Source: Flavobacterium sp. MC2016-06
GTDB lineage: Bacteria; Bacteroidota; Bacteroidia; Flavobacteriales; Flavobacteriaceae
DNA length: 39,214 nt
Direction: 5' to 3'
Assembly (NCBI RefSeq): GCF_009711165.2
Contig: NZ_WMID02000044.1
Location: forward strand, 1-39,214
The translations under genes and the position numbers were made by a program. Shown here piece by piece: positions 26,236-35,700 of the stretch (the stretch's first letter is position 1; every line of letters starts with the position of its first letter). The notes under the pieces were generated by a model. It saw nothing but the letters and a program-made list of their open reading frames with translations. It did not search any database and was not told the origin of the DNA.

Positions 26236-26447
26236 TCATTTTAATAGTAAAGAAGAAGCCTTTTCGCGTAAACGATAAGAGGTATTCCTGTAACCAATTT
26301 AAATATTCGATGAAAATGAAATTTTGAAAAATTAGAAACAGCTGCCATTTTTTCTAAAGAAAGTTCTTCATGAAGATTTAGCTTTATATAATCAATACTT
26401 TTATTGATTCTAAAGTAATATTCTTTAATAGATTCTTCTTTCGTCAT
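26236..26447 (-). pseudogene. Decayed AraC-family regulator, N-terminal fragment
   Basis: The open frame 26241-26447 encodes 68 aa that match the start of AraC regulators of the GyrI-domain type: YYFRINKSIDYIKLNLHEELSLEKMAAVSNFSKFHFHRIFKLVTG. A complete protein would be near 290 aa. After GIPL the frame goes wrong: the adjacent frame reads YRLREKASSLLLK and then TGA at 26236, which is the family's RLRLEKA helix with a codon missing. So the gene has a frameshift and has lost the second helix-turn-helix and the whole ligand-binding domain; nothing further is found downstream. It is not expected to be functional. Confidence 0.8.
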
Positions 26448-26553
26448 AGTAATTGTTGGTTCAATTTTCTATGCGAATGTAGAATTTTTATCGTTTTGAT
26501 GATACATCAAAGTGAATTCGTTTAGTTCATTTTTAGTGAAGCAGATAAATAAA

Positions 26554-26580
26554 CCTAACAGGTTTCAAAAACCTGTCAGG
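26554..26580. repeat. AGGTTT palindrome after sulfatase gene
   Basis: CCTAACAGGTTT (26554-26565) pairs with AAACCTGTCAGG (26569-26580) with one mismatch. It lies 9 bp past the stop codon of the minus-strand sulfatase and is followed on that strand by TTTATTTA, so it may also end that transcript. Confidence 0.7.
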
Positions 26581-26588
26581 ATTAAGGT

Positions 26589-28946
26589 TTACAACAAATC
26601 AACCTTTACACTCTTTATTTTTCCCTTAAAAGTAAAAGGCGCTTTATCAAAATAACGCAGCGAAACAGGCGAACCTAAATCTGTACCCACATCAAAAGTT
26701 TCGTTGGCACTAAAAGCAGCAGGAACTGTCATGGGGACTGTACCTTTTGCGGTTTCTATGCCATCAATTTTCATTGTTACGGTTGCGGGAGCTAATGGTT
26801 TTGCTAGAACAGTCGTAATCTCAATTGTATGTTTTCCAGCGGTTAGTTTTTCTTTAGATTCTAAAGTTGTTCTTTGTATCAACATCATATTGTATTCGTA
26901 AACCACTTTGCCATTTTCCATAAAACAAGTCAAACCGCCGCCTGCGCCCGCCAAAGCGTATAAAACACCATTTGCATTTTCTGGAACATCAAGATCAACA
27001 ACTACTTTATTGCTTTTTTTACCTAAGCCAGGTGCCGAAAACTCTGGCATTCGGGTACTGGTTTGGCTAAAAGTCCAGCTTTTGTTTGGAGATGTAATTA
27101 CATCTTCGGGATGCAGACGCAGCCAGATTCCAGCTCCAATCGGGAAATCTTTATTGGCAGCAGCCTGATCTAAAAATACCTTCTCGAGTTCCTGTAATTT
27201 CTTCGGATTTTTAGCAGCTAAATCATTGTGCTGGGTATAATCTTTAGACAAATCATACAATTCCCAAACATCTTTTTTAGAATCCCAATCGGCCAAACCT
27301 TTTTGCGCAGGAATCCATGGATACAATGGTCCGAAAGTACAAGCATACCAGCCGTCTTTATAAATACCACGACTTCCGTTATTATCAAAAAATTGTGTTT
27401 TGGGTGCAGGTTTCGCTTTAGGATCATTAAAAGTATATTTCATACTGATTCCGTCCATTGGTATCTGCTCAAAACCATTTACCACTTTTGGCGGTGTAAT
27501 TCCAAGTACATCATACAAAGTAGGTACTAAATCATTTACATGATGAAATTGCGAACGAGGTATTTTATCAGGTTTAATGCCTTTTGGCCAGCTTATCACT
27601 AAGGGATTTCTAGTACCGCCAAAATGCGAAGCCACTAGTTTAGTGTTTTTAAAAGGCGTATTTCCTGCCCAAGCCCAGCCCGCATTATACATATTATCTG
27701 TATGTGCAGTTCCGAGTGCGTCTAATCCGCCAAGCTCTTTTAAGGCTGCAATTTGCTGCGCGATCGTATTCGGAATATTATTTTGAGCCAATAATTCGCT
27801 GATAGAACCATTTTGCCCTTCGGCAGAAGATCCGTTATCGCCCCAAATGTAGATGAAGATTGTATTCTCTTTCAAACCCATTTCGTCAATTTTATCATAG
27901 ATACGTCCAACTTGAGTGTCACAATGTTCTACAAAACCAGCAAAAATTTCCATCAAACGAGCCTGAAAAGGTTTCTCGCTATCTGGAATACTTGCCCAAG
28001 AAGCCATTTTTTCGTTTCGTTCCGTCAGTTCTGCATCTTTAGGAATCCATCCCATTGCTTTCTGGCGTTTAAAAACTCTTTCGCGGTAAGCGTCCCATCC
28101 ATCATCAAATTTACCTTTATATTTATCTGCCCATTCCTTAAAAATATGATGAGGACCATGGCCAGCACCCGGAGCAAAATATAAAAAGAAAGGTTCGTCT
28201 TGCGCAAACGCCTTACGATCTTCGAGCCATTCGATTGCATTATCGGCTAAATCTACAGACAAGTGATAATTTTCGTTGTGTGGAGGTTCTATCGGTGTAA
28301 AATCATTAATTAATCGAGGTTCGTATTGAGAAGTTTCGCCACCCAAAAAACCGTAAAAATGCTGAAAACCATAATTTACAGGCCAATAGTCAAACGGTCC
28401 CATTTTAGAAGTTTGATTAGCAGGTGTATTGTGCCATTTTCCAAAAGCAGAAGTTCTATAGCCATAATTTTTAAGAACCTCAGCAATTGTTGCAGCCTCT
28501 TTTGGGATAATTCCGGTGTAGCCGTCCCAATCAACAGCGCGTTCTGCAATAGTTCCAGAACCCACTCGTGTATGATTACGCCCCGTAAGTAATGCAGCCC
28601 TTGTTGGCGAACAAATTGATGTGGTATGAAACTCATTGTAAGCAATACCATTATTATATACTTTTGTTAAAGTTGGCGTATTAACCTCACCGCCAAAAGT
28701 AGAAGGTAATCCAAAACCCACATCATCCATTAAAACAATAACAATATTGGGCGCATCTTTAGACAAATGGCTCGGATGTTCTCTGCGTATATGTTTGCTT
28801 TCTGCCAAAGTTTCGCCAGCTGTACTTGCAGTGGGCGGTTCAGGAAAAGGAAGAACACTTCCATCAGATTTAACAGTTTGATTTTGGCAATAAGCATTAA
28901 AAGAAAAAAGAGCAAATAAAATGAAGTGTGGTATTTTATTTTTCAT
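26589..28946 (-). CDS. Secreted arylsulfatase (type I, formylglycine-dependent)
   Basis: The start at 28946 gives 785 aa with a proper signal peptide (MKNKIPHFILFALFSFNAYC); an upstream in-frame ATG at 28982 adds 12 unlikely residues. The metal-binding LMDDVGFG (D74, D75) and the sulfatase signature CSPTRAALLTGRN with the formylglycine cysteine C112 are intact, as are GKWHNTP and the DNGSSAEG block that supplies further metal ligands. A C-terminal beta-rich region of about 180 residues follows the catalytic domain. Such enzymes hydrolyse sulfate esters and need a formylglycine-generating enzyme, not seen here. It is transcribed away from a second sulfatase, and no SusCD pair is adjacent on this side. 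Confidence 0.94.
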   Translation of the reverse strand: MKNKIPHFILFALFSFNAYCQNQTVKSDGSVLPFPEPPTASTAGETLAESKHIRREHPSHLSKDAPNIVIVLMDDVGFGLPSTFGGEVNTPTLTKVYNNGIAYNEFHTTSICSPTRAALLTGRNHTRVGSGTIAERAVDWDGYTGIIPKEAATIAEVLKNYGYRTSAFGKWHNTPANQTSKMGPFDYWPVNYGFQHFYGFLGGETSQYEPRLINDFTPIEPPHNENYHLSVDLADNAIEWLEDRKAFAQDEPFFLYFAPGAGHGPHHIFKEWADKYKGKFDDGWDAYRERVFKRQKAMGWIPKDAELTERNEKMASWASIPDSEKPFQARLMEIFAGFVEHCDTQVGRIYDKIDEMGLKENTIFIYIWGDNGSSAEGQNGSISELLAQNNIPNTIAQQIAALKELGGLDALGTAHTDNMYNAGWAWAGNTPFKNTKLVASHFGGTRNPLVISWPKGIKPDKIPRSQFHHVNDLVPTLYDVLGITPPKVVNGFEQIPMDGISMKYTFNDPKAKPAPKTQFFDNNGSRGIYKDGWYACTFGPLYPWIPAQKGLADWDSKKDVWELYDLSKDYTQHNDLAAKNPKKLQELEKVFLDQAAANKDFPIGAGIWLRLHPEDVITSPNKSWTFSQTSTRMPEFSAPGLGKKSNKVVVDLDVPENANGVLYALAGAGGGLTCFMENGKVVYEYNMMLIQRTTLESKEKLTAGKHTIEITTVLAKPLAPATVTMKIDGIETAKGTVPMTVPAAFSANETFDVGTDLGSPVSLRYFDKAPFTFKGKIKSVKVDLL

Positions 28947-29486
28947 GTTTTTGAAGTTTTTTCCTTGATGTAGGAATTTCATCTTAAAATTAGTTTTCTT
29001 TTTTAAGATGCTGTTCTTAATAAAATCAAAAGCGGTTTCAGATTACAAAATGGAACAAATTGATGTTCAAAAAGAATCTGATAGTGTTAAACCTTCTCTT
29101 TACATTTTTATAGATTTTAACTTTTTACGTTTTTTAGAATTATTTAGGCTGTGAAAGAAAAAAAGCTTTTTTGCAACAATTGAATCTAATTTTTTCTTTG
29201 ATCTTAAGTTTTAAAAATAAAACATAAGTATTTGGTTTTTAATGATTAATAGCTTTTTCTTAAAGAGAATTTCTTCAATTTTGGATGCTTTTTTGTTTGA
29301 AAAACGATTTGCTCTTATCTAAGTTTTTACAGTTTTCTTGTTGCATATTATAAAATGAAACCTATTAAAAAAGAAAGAAAATCTTAAAAAAAACTAAAAG
29401 CCCTAATTTTAGCAATATAATTTATTTGTAAGAAATCTATAAATGCCATTTCAATAGATTTATGACTACAAACAATTTAAAAACAA
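28947..29486. other. AT-rich intergenic region between divergent sulfatases
   Basis: This 540-bp gap separates two divergently transcribed sulfatase genes and must hold both promoters. It is very AT-rich and has no plausible gene on either strand. No perfect TAnnTTTG box was found; TTTATTTG at 29421-29428 is one mismatch away. A nested dyad lies at 29433-29461. Confidence 0.7.
29433..29461 (+). promoter_or_regulatory. Nested dyad upstream of the second sulfatase
   Basis: AAATCTAT (29433-29440) mirrors ATAGATTT (29454-29461), and the space between contains AAATG-C-CATTT, so symmetry extends through nearly the whole 29 bp. It ends 25 bp before the ATG. It could be an operator or a hairpin in the leader; no regulator is identified. 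Confidence 0.35.
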
Positions 29487-31070
29487 ATGAAAAAAATCCT
29501 ATTCTTCTTATTTTTAGTAATCAATCTTTTTAAGATTGAAGCTCAGGTAACTCCGTTAAGCAAAGCAAAACCAATTGAAGGAAAAGAAAATTTACAGCCC
29601 GCTATTCCTAATCCTGCACAAGATAAAATTGCTGCAGATATGCTGGCAGCATTAAAAAAGAAAACAGGTAAAATGCCGAATATTGTTTGGTTTGTAATTG
29701 ATGATATGGGATTTGGAGATCCGGGATGTTATGGTGGCGGCGCTTCAATAGGTGCAGCTACTCCAAATATTGACAGACTGGCAAAAGAAGGATTAAAATT
29801 GACATCTACTTATTCGCAGCCTACTTGCACGCCAACACGGTCTGCGATTTTAACAGGTCGTATTCCGTATAGAACAGGACTTACGCGCCCAATATTGGCG
29901 GGTGATAAATTGACAAAAAATCCTTGGGCAGACGAAATTAGTCTGCCAACTCTTTTGAGCGGTGCAGGTTATAAAACGGTATTAAGCGGAAAATGGCATG
30001 TTGGTGAGTTAGAAGGAATGCGCCCAACGGAGATTGGGTTTGACGAATGGCTTGGCTGGTATGCGGCTGAAAAAGAAATTACACAAAGTTTTGATAAAAG
30101 AAGATATCCTGATTTGGTTTTAGACACTTTTAAGTTAGCGGCATATAATAAACTAGATGCTGGCAGAGATTTAATGTTTGGTACTAAAGGCGGTAAAATT
30201 ATAACTAAAAAAGTAACTACAAGCACAGATGATATTGCCGAAGGTGATCAAACTTTAAAAAAATACAGTCTTGAGAAAATAAAAGAATTTGCAAAATCGG
30301 GAAAACCTTTTTTCTTAGAACATGCTTTTATGAAAGTGCATGCAGACAATTTTGCTTCTAAGGAATTTGAAGGTAAAAGCGCCAGTAAATATCCTTATAA
30401 AGATGATGTTGTTGAAGTTGATGCTATAATTGGTGAACTGGTTGCTGAACTTGAAAAAGATGGTTTACTGGAGAACACTTTTATTTTTATTACATCTGAT
30501 AATGGCCCGCAGGAAGACAGCTGGCCTGACGGAGGTTACACTCCTTTTCATGGTGGTAAAGGAACTGCTTGGGAAGGCGGCACGCGAGTACCCGGAATTG
30601 CATATTGGAAAGGGATGATTAAGCCGGGAAGGGAAAGTGCTGAATTGTTTGATTTGATGGATTTATTTAATACAAGTTTGAATATTGCTGGAATTTCTAA
30701 TAAAATACCAACGGACAGATATATTGATGGAATTGATCAAACTTCTTTTTTATTGGCAGATAATGGTTTATCAAATAGAGATCGTGTTTTTACTTGGGTT
30801 GAAGGTAAATTTTCTTCTATAAGAATGTTTGAGTATAAAGAATATTTTCAATTTACTAATGCCGAAACGGATATGATGAATATTGATTATTCCTATACAG
30901 GTCAGCCCGGCTTAGCTCCGTGGTTATTTAATTTATATATAGATCCTAAAGAAAGAATGCCGGTAGGACATCGTTTAAATGCTTGGACAGCTGTTATGGC
31001 AGCTGAAGCAAAAGGGCATGCAGCAACCTTTAAAAAATATCCGCCTAAAGATATAGGATTGGGACAATAA
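29487..31070 (+). CDS. Secreted arylsulfatase, second and shorter
   Basis: The 527-aa protein has a signal peptide (MKKILFFLFLVINLFKIEAQ), the metal site VIDDMGFGDPGCYG, the signature CTPTRSAILTGR with formylglycine cysteine C114, GKWHVGE, and ITSDNGPQ near residue 335. It lacks the long C-terminal beta region of the divergent neighbour, so the two are not recent duplicates. It probably sits in the periplasm and cleaves a sulfate ester different from that of the other enzyme. Two genes for an outer-membrane channel-like protein and a small secreted protein follow in the same direction. Confidence 0.94.
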   Translation: MKKILFFLFLVINLFKIEAQVTPLSKAKPIEGKENLQPAIPNPAQDKIAADMLAALKKKTGKMPNIVWFVIDDMGFGDPGCYGGGASIGAATPNIDRLAKEGLKLTSTYSQPTCTPTRSAILTGRIPYRTGLTRPILAGDKLTKNPWADEISLPTLLSGAGYKTVLSGKWHVGELEGMRPTEIGFDEWLGWYAAEKEITQSFDKRRYPDLVLDTFKLAAYNKLDAGRDLMFGTKGGKIITKKVTTSTDDIAEGDQTLKKYSLEKIKEFAKSGKPFFLEHAFMKVHADNFASKEFEGKSASKYPYKDDVVEVDAIIGELVAELEKDGLLENTFIFITSDNGPQEDSWPDGGYTPFHGGKGTAWEGGTRVPGIAYWKGMIKPGRESAELFDLMDLFNTSLNIAGISNKIPTDRYIDGIDQTSFLLADNGLSNRDRVFTWVEGKFSSIRMFEYKEYFQFTNAETDMMNIDYSYTGQPGLAPWLFNLYIDPKERMPVGHRLNAWTAVMAAEAKGHAATFKKYPPKDIGLGQ

Positions 31071-31105
31071 GTTCTTCTATTTTAATTATCAAGTAAGAAA
31101 CCATT

Positions 31106-32074
31106 ATGGAGAAAAGTAAAATAAAAAACGGGTTATTCTTATGCATTCTAATCCTTTTCTGTAGAAATATTTATGGGCAGGGAGATGGAGCCAGAATGCT
31201 TTTATGGGGACCAAAAGGAGTTACTACATTTATTCCGAAATGGATGCATCTTGAAGAAAATATTATTCCCGGAGATATTTTAGTTAAGAATGCGAATGTA
31301 ACTATTGATGTGTTTCCGCTTGTTTTGGTACATAATTTTGATTTAGGGGGGCATTTTGCTCAAGTAATGTTTATGGCAAATCCGGGTTCTGTTTCGGGTA
31401 CACTTACAACAAGCAGTCCGGGATTACCATCTCCTGAATTAAATAATTCTGGATTAGCAGATGGTTTTGTAGGTTTTAAGTTTGGTTTAATAAATGAGCC
31501 GGCATTAAACGCCATTGAGTTTGCAAAATACAAGCAAAAATTTTCTATGATGGGATATTTCAGACTATGGTATCCGGGAAGTTACGATCATAAAAATCCG
31601 CTTAATTTGGGAACAAATAGATTTACTTTTGAATTTGGTCCAGCAATGAATTTTCATTTTGGAGAAAACCCAAAACGTGCCACAATATTAGAAGTATATC
31701 CTGCCGTTCGTTTGTATACATCAAACAATAATCCGACACTGATAACGCTGGCAGACAAAACACAACAGGAGCCACTTTACACCATAGAAAATCATCTCAC
31801 ACATAATTTTACAGATAAGTTTTGGGCTGGTGTTGATTTGCGTTACCAATACGGCGGAGCACTTAAAGTTGACGGGGTAAAACAGGATAATAAACAAAAT
31901 ACTTTGGGGAGCGGGATTGTAGCGGGTTACCAAGTGCTGTCTATGTTGTCTATAAATGCAGATTATGGAGGCAGAATAGCGGGCTCTGATGGAGCAAAAA
32001 TAAATATGTTTAAGCTTACTGCTACTATTTCTTATTTGAATAAAAAGAAATTACAGATTCCAGAGAGTAATTAG
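31106..32074 (+). CDS. Outer-membrane channel-like protein (MetA-pathway/phenol family)
   Basis: The 322-aa protein has a signal peptide (about 1-24, ending IYGQ) and a beta-barrel composition: alternating strands, many glycines and aromatics, no hydrophobic helices. The motifs VTIDVFPLVLVHNFDLGGHFAQV, FVGFKFGLINEPALN and FTFEFGPAMNFHFGENP recall the Phenol_MetA_deg family of outer-membrane proteins, which includes proposed uptake channels for aromatic compounds. It starts 35 bp after the sulfatase stop, so it may bring in the sulfated substrate or its product. The family call is from recollection of the motifs and is moderately sure. Confidence 0.7.
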   Translation: MEKSKIKNGLFLCILILFCRNIYGQGDGARMLLWGPKGVTTFIPKWMHLEENIIPGDILVKNANVTIDVFPLVLVHNFDLGGHFAQVMFMANPGSVSGTLTTSSPGLPSPELNNSGLADGFVGFKFGLINEPALNAIEFAKYKQKFSMMGYFRLWYPGSYDHKNPLNLGTNRFTFEFGPAMNFHFGENPKRATILEVYPAVRLYTSNNNPTLITLADKTQQEPLYTIENHLTHNFTDKFWAGVDLRYQYGGALKVDGVKQDNKQNTLGSGIVAGYQVLSMLSINADYGGRIAGSDGAKINMFKLTATISYLNKKKLQIPESN

Positions 32075-32112
32075 ATCAATCGGTTGGTGTATAAATATTA
32101 AAAATTGATGTT

Positions 32113-32520
32113 ATGAAAAAGATAGTTGTTTTATGTATGGTCGTATTAGTAGTTCAATTGACAACTGCCCAAAGAGTTGTAAGAAGTAATGCTGGTGTTG
32201 GTGGTTGGAAAGTATTAGGAAGCAGATCGGTAACGCACAATGCCGATCATGATAAAATGGAAGTGACGCTGCATGATTCTTTTAGAAAATTAAAACTTAA
32301 AGTAACAGATTCGCCAATTAATATGCAGAAAATGGTGGTTGATTATGATAGCGGCGCTCCCGAAAATATTGAGTTGAGACAAGATATACCAAAAGGAGGA
32401 GAGAGCAGAGTAATCGATCTAAGAGGTGGTAAACGTAAAATTAGAGCGATCCATTTTTGGTATGACACCAAAGGATTTTTAAACGGTAAGGCTGTAGTTA
32501 CAGTCTTTGGTATGAAATAA
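32113..32520 (+). CDS. Small secreted protein, DUF2541-like
   Basis: The 135-aa protein has a signal peptide (MKKIVVLCMVVLVVQLTTAQ) and a single beta-rich domain: WKVLGSRSVTHNADHDKMEV, FRKLKLKVTDSPINMQKMVVDYDSG, SRVIDLRGGKRKIRAIHFWYD, and a closing strand AVVTVFGMK. The pattern of a GSR-NADHD opening and a RGG-KR-I-I-F-Y block resembles DUF2541, whose function is unknown. It lies 38 bp after the channel-like gene and is probably the last gene of the sulfatase transcript. It has no cysteines in the mature part. Confidence 0.7.
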   Translation: MKKIVVLCMVVLVVQLTTAQRVVRSNAGVGGWKVLGSRSVTHNADHDKMEVTLHDSFRKLKLKVTDSPINMQKMVVDYDSGAPENIELRQDIPKGGESRVIDLRGGKRKIRAIHFWYDTKGFLNGKAVVTVFGMK

Positions 32521-32714
32521 ACATAATTTAAGAATAAAAGCTCCAAGCTCAAAATCTAATCTTCAATGATAGCTGTAATTTCTACAATATAATTATAGTG
32601 GTTAGAATTAAAATCAAGTAATGCCATCACAAAATTCGTATTACAATTCATGAAATTGTAATGTGTCTTATAAATGTTTGAATAAAGTTTTTTCACTATA
32701 AAATTATATGCAAC

Positions 32715-35700
32715 ATGGAACAAGATTACCAAATAAGACCTTTTGGATACAGGATTATCAAAAAGAAGCTATTTTTTTGGAGCCTTATTTTATTTTTCGG
32801 AAGTTTTATAAGTATAAAAGCTCAAAATTGTGTTGTTAATGCAGGTGTATTAAACGAAACTATTTGCGCAATAGATGCTATGACGTTGGTAGGGAATACT
32901 CCAAGTCCGATTATTGGTACGGTATCTTGGACACAAATAAGTGGACCATCTGTTATTATAACATCTCCAAATTCTTCAACAACAACAGTAACCGGATATA
33001 CAGGAGGCAATACGTATGTTTTTCGTTATTCGGCAACTTGTGGTGATGGTATTGTAACGTATCAAGACAAAACAGTTATTGTAGAACCTATAACCATTGC
33101 AAATGCTGGTACAAATATAGCTTCTTGTCCTAATTCTTCTGGAAGTATTACAGTAACAGGAAATCAGCCTGAAAATTCTGGAGAAACAGGACATTGGGAA
33201 ATAACGGGAGCAAATAATGCGGGAGTTGTAATTAATTTTCCCACTTCTGCAACCACAACTTTAACATTGCCTACAACAAGATGCGGTGTATCTACCTTAA
33301 CATGGGTAATTGAAGGTCCTGATTATGCACCTGGACAAAATTGCAGTTCATCATCATCTATAACTGTTACCAATTATGGTGGTGTTATACCAGTTACAGC
33401 GGGATCAGACATAACATTAAGTAATTGTTATACTACCACACAAAATGTAAATCTAAATGGCTCTTTTGGAGGCTGCGGATTGAATGGACAAAACGGAACG
33501 TGGACTTTTGTAAGCGGCCCAAGTACTCCAACTATTGCAAATGCAAATTCTAATACAACCAATATTTTTAATTTACAAGAAGGAACTTATGTTATGCGAT
33601 GGTCTGTTGCAGGTCCTTGTGTTTCGGGTACAGATGAGGTGAGTATAACTGTTCCTGCCGCAACTCAAGATGTTACTACTTTAACGGGAGGTACAGAGTA
33701 TACTTATTTTTGCGATAATACTGTTACTCAGGTTACATTATCAGGACAAGCGCCATTGTATGCTGGAGAAACTGTATTGTGGACACAAACCGGAGGATCA
33801 ACTTCACCGCTTCCAAACATAGAATCACCTACAAATCCAACTACATTAATAACAGGTATTTCTGAGGCTGGTGATCCTTATACATTCCGTTACACCTTAA
33901 CCAACTCCGTTACGGGATGTATTTCTACAAAAGATTATGTAGTAGAATACAAAGCAACAGACAGAACCATTTTGGCCAATAACGGCGATAATATTTTTGG
34001 AGATTGTGACCAAACTGATTTTTCAATTCCGATTGCTGTAACTGGAACAGGTACTAATAAATATAGATTTTTGACAGGACCTATAAGTTCTCCTCTCGGA
34101 CCTTTTCCAACAAATGCTGTAGTAGTTGGTAATAATTTGAATGTAACTTTAATAGAGCCAGGAACCTATATATTACAGTTTGTAAGATCAGAAACGGGAG
34201 ATTTACCTGTAGGCTGCGATTATGGATTTGATAGTATAACTATTGTTGTCTCTGCAGATGCAACGCCGTCTAATGCAGGATCTGATGTTAATTTAGATTG
34301 CGGTGTAACAGTAGCGCCTTTATCAGGAGTTGGTATATCAGGAGCAGGTAATCATTATTGGACACAAATAAGCGGTCCGAATACGGCGGTAATAACGGCC
34401 AGATTAGAACAAAATACAACAGCCACTGGTCTTATTTCTGGAACATACGAATTTCAATATATAACAAAAGGAGGCGGTACAAAATGTCCTTTGTCAATTG
34501 ATAATGTAACTGTTTATGTTTCAGATTCAACACTTTCTATTGCTGATGCAGGAACAGATACTACGACTTGTGTTAATTCGCAGCTTACTTTAAACGGTAA
34601 TGTGCCCGCAGCAGGTGAATATGGTTTATGGTCTCAGATTCCAGATCCGGCAAATCCTGCAGATGATGATGTTTTAGTTTTTTCAGATACTTCAGATCCT
34701 CATGCTACTGTAACAGGATTTACAGCTTTAGGAACTGTAAATAGAGTACAATGGACAATAGGATATATTCATCCAGGTACAGGTGGCTGTAGTGCACCCG
34801 TTTCAGATTTTATAGATATAACTACTAGCGGCGGAATTGCTCCTGCTGTTGCAGATGCAGGACCAGATGCTTGTTACCCAATTACTACAACAAGTATAAA
34901 TCTGGCGGCGAGTAATCCTTCAATTAATAGTAATGGCGCATGGACGGTTTCTCCAAGTACGGGAGCTGCTATTGTAGATGTTGCCGATCCGCAAACCGCG
35001 GTTACAATAACAGCAAATGGAACTTATACTTTTACATGGACGATAACACCTATTTTGGGTTCTTGCGGGACTTCTTCAGATAATGTTGTAATAACAATTG
35101 CCGAGGATGCGATTGTTGCCGATGCTGGTGGAGATCAAAACCTTTGTGATGATGAAGCCACTATGACGGCAGTTTTACCTGCCGGAACGACTGGTCTTTG
35201 GACAAGGATTTCGGGTTTAGAAAATTATACCATAAGTGATCCTACAGATCCCCATGCTTTATTTACATTTACCAGTTCTGGACCTTATGTTTTTCGATGG
35301 ACCATAACATCAGGATCTTGTTCTGCGGCTGTTGCTTTTGATGATGTAAAAATTATAATAGGATTACCACCATCTGCTGCTACAGCAGGACCAGATCAAG
35401 TAATTTGCGGTACTACTGCACAAATGACCGGAAGTTCTTATGATCCATTTTTTGAAGTAGGAGAATGGTCGCTTTTAGCAGGTGCTCCTAATATTCCAGT
35501 AATTGTTGATGCAACAAATCCTACCACAGCTATTAATAATCTGGTAGAAGGAACTTATGTATTTAGATGGAAAGTAGAAAGCAGAGGAAATTTTATATGT
35601 CCAGGCGCAACGTATGATGATGTTACGATTGAGGTTGTGGCTCCAGCGAGCGCAGGATCGGATCAGGTTTTGTGTAATGTCACTAGTGTTCAGTTAGTTG

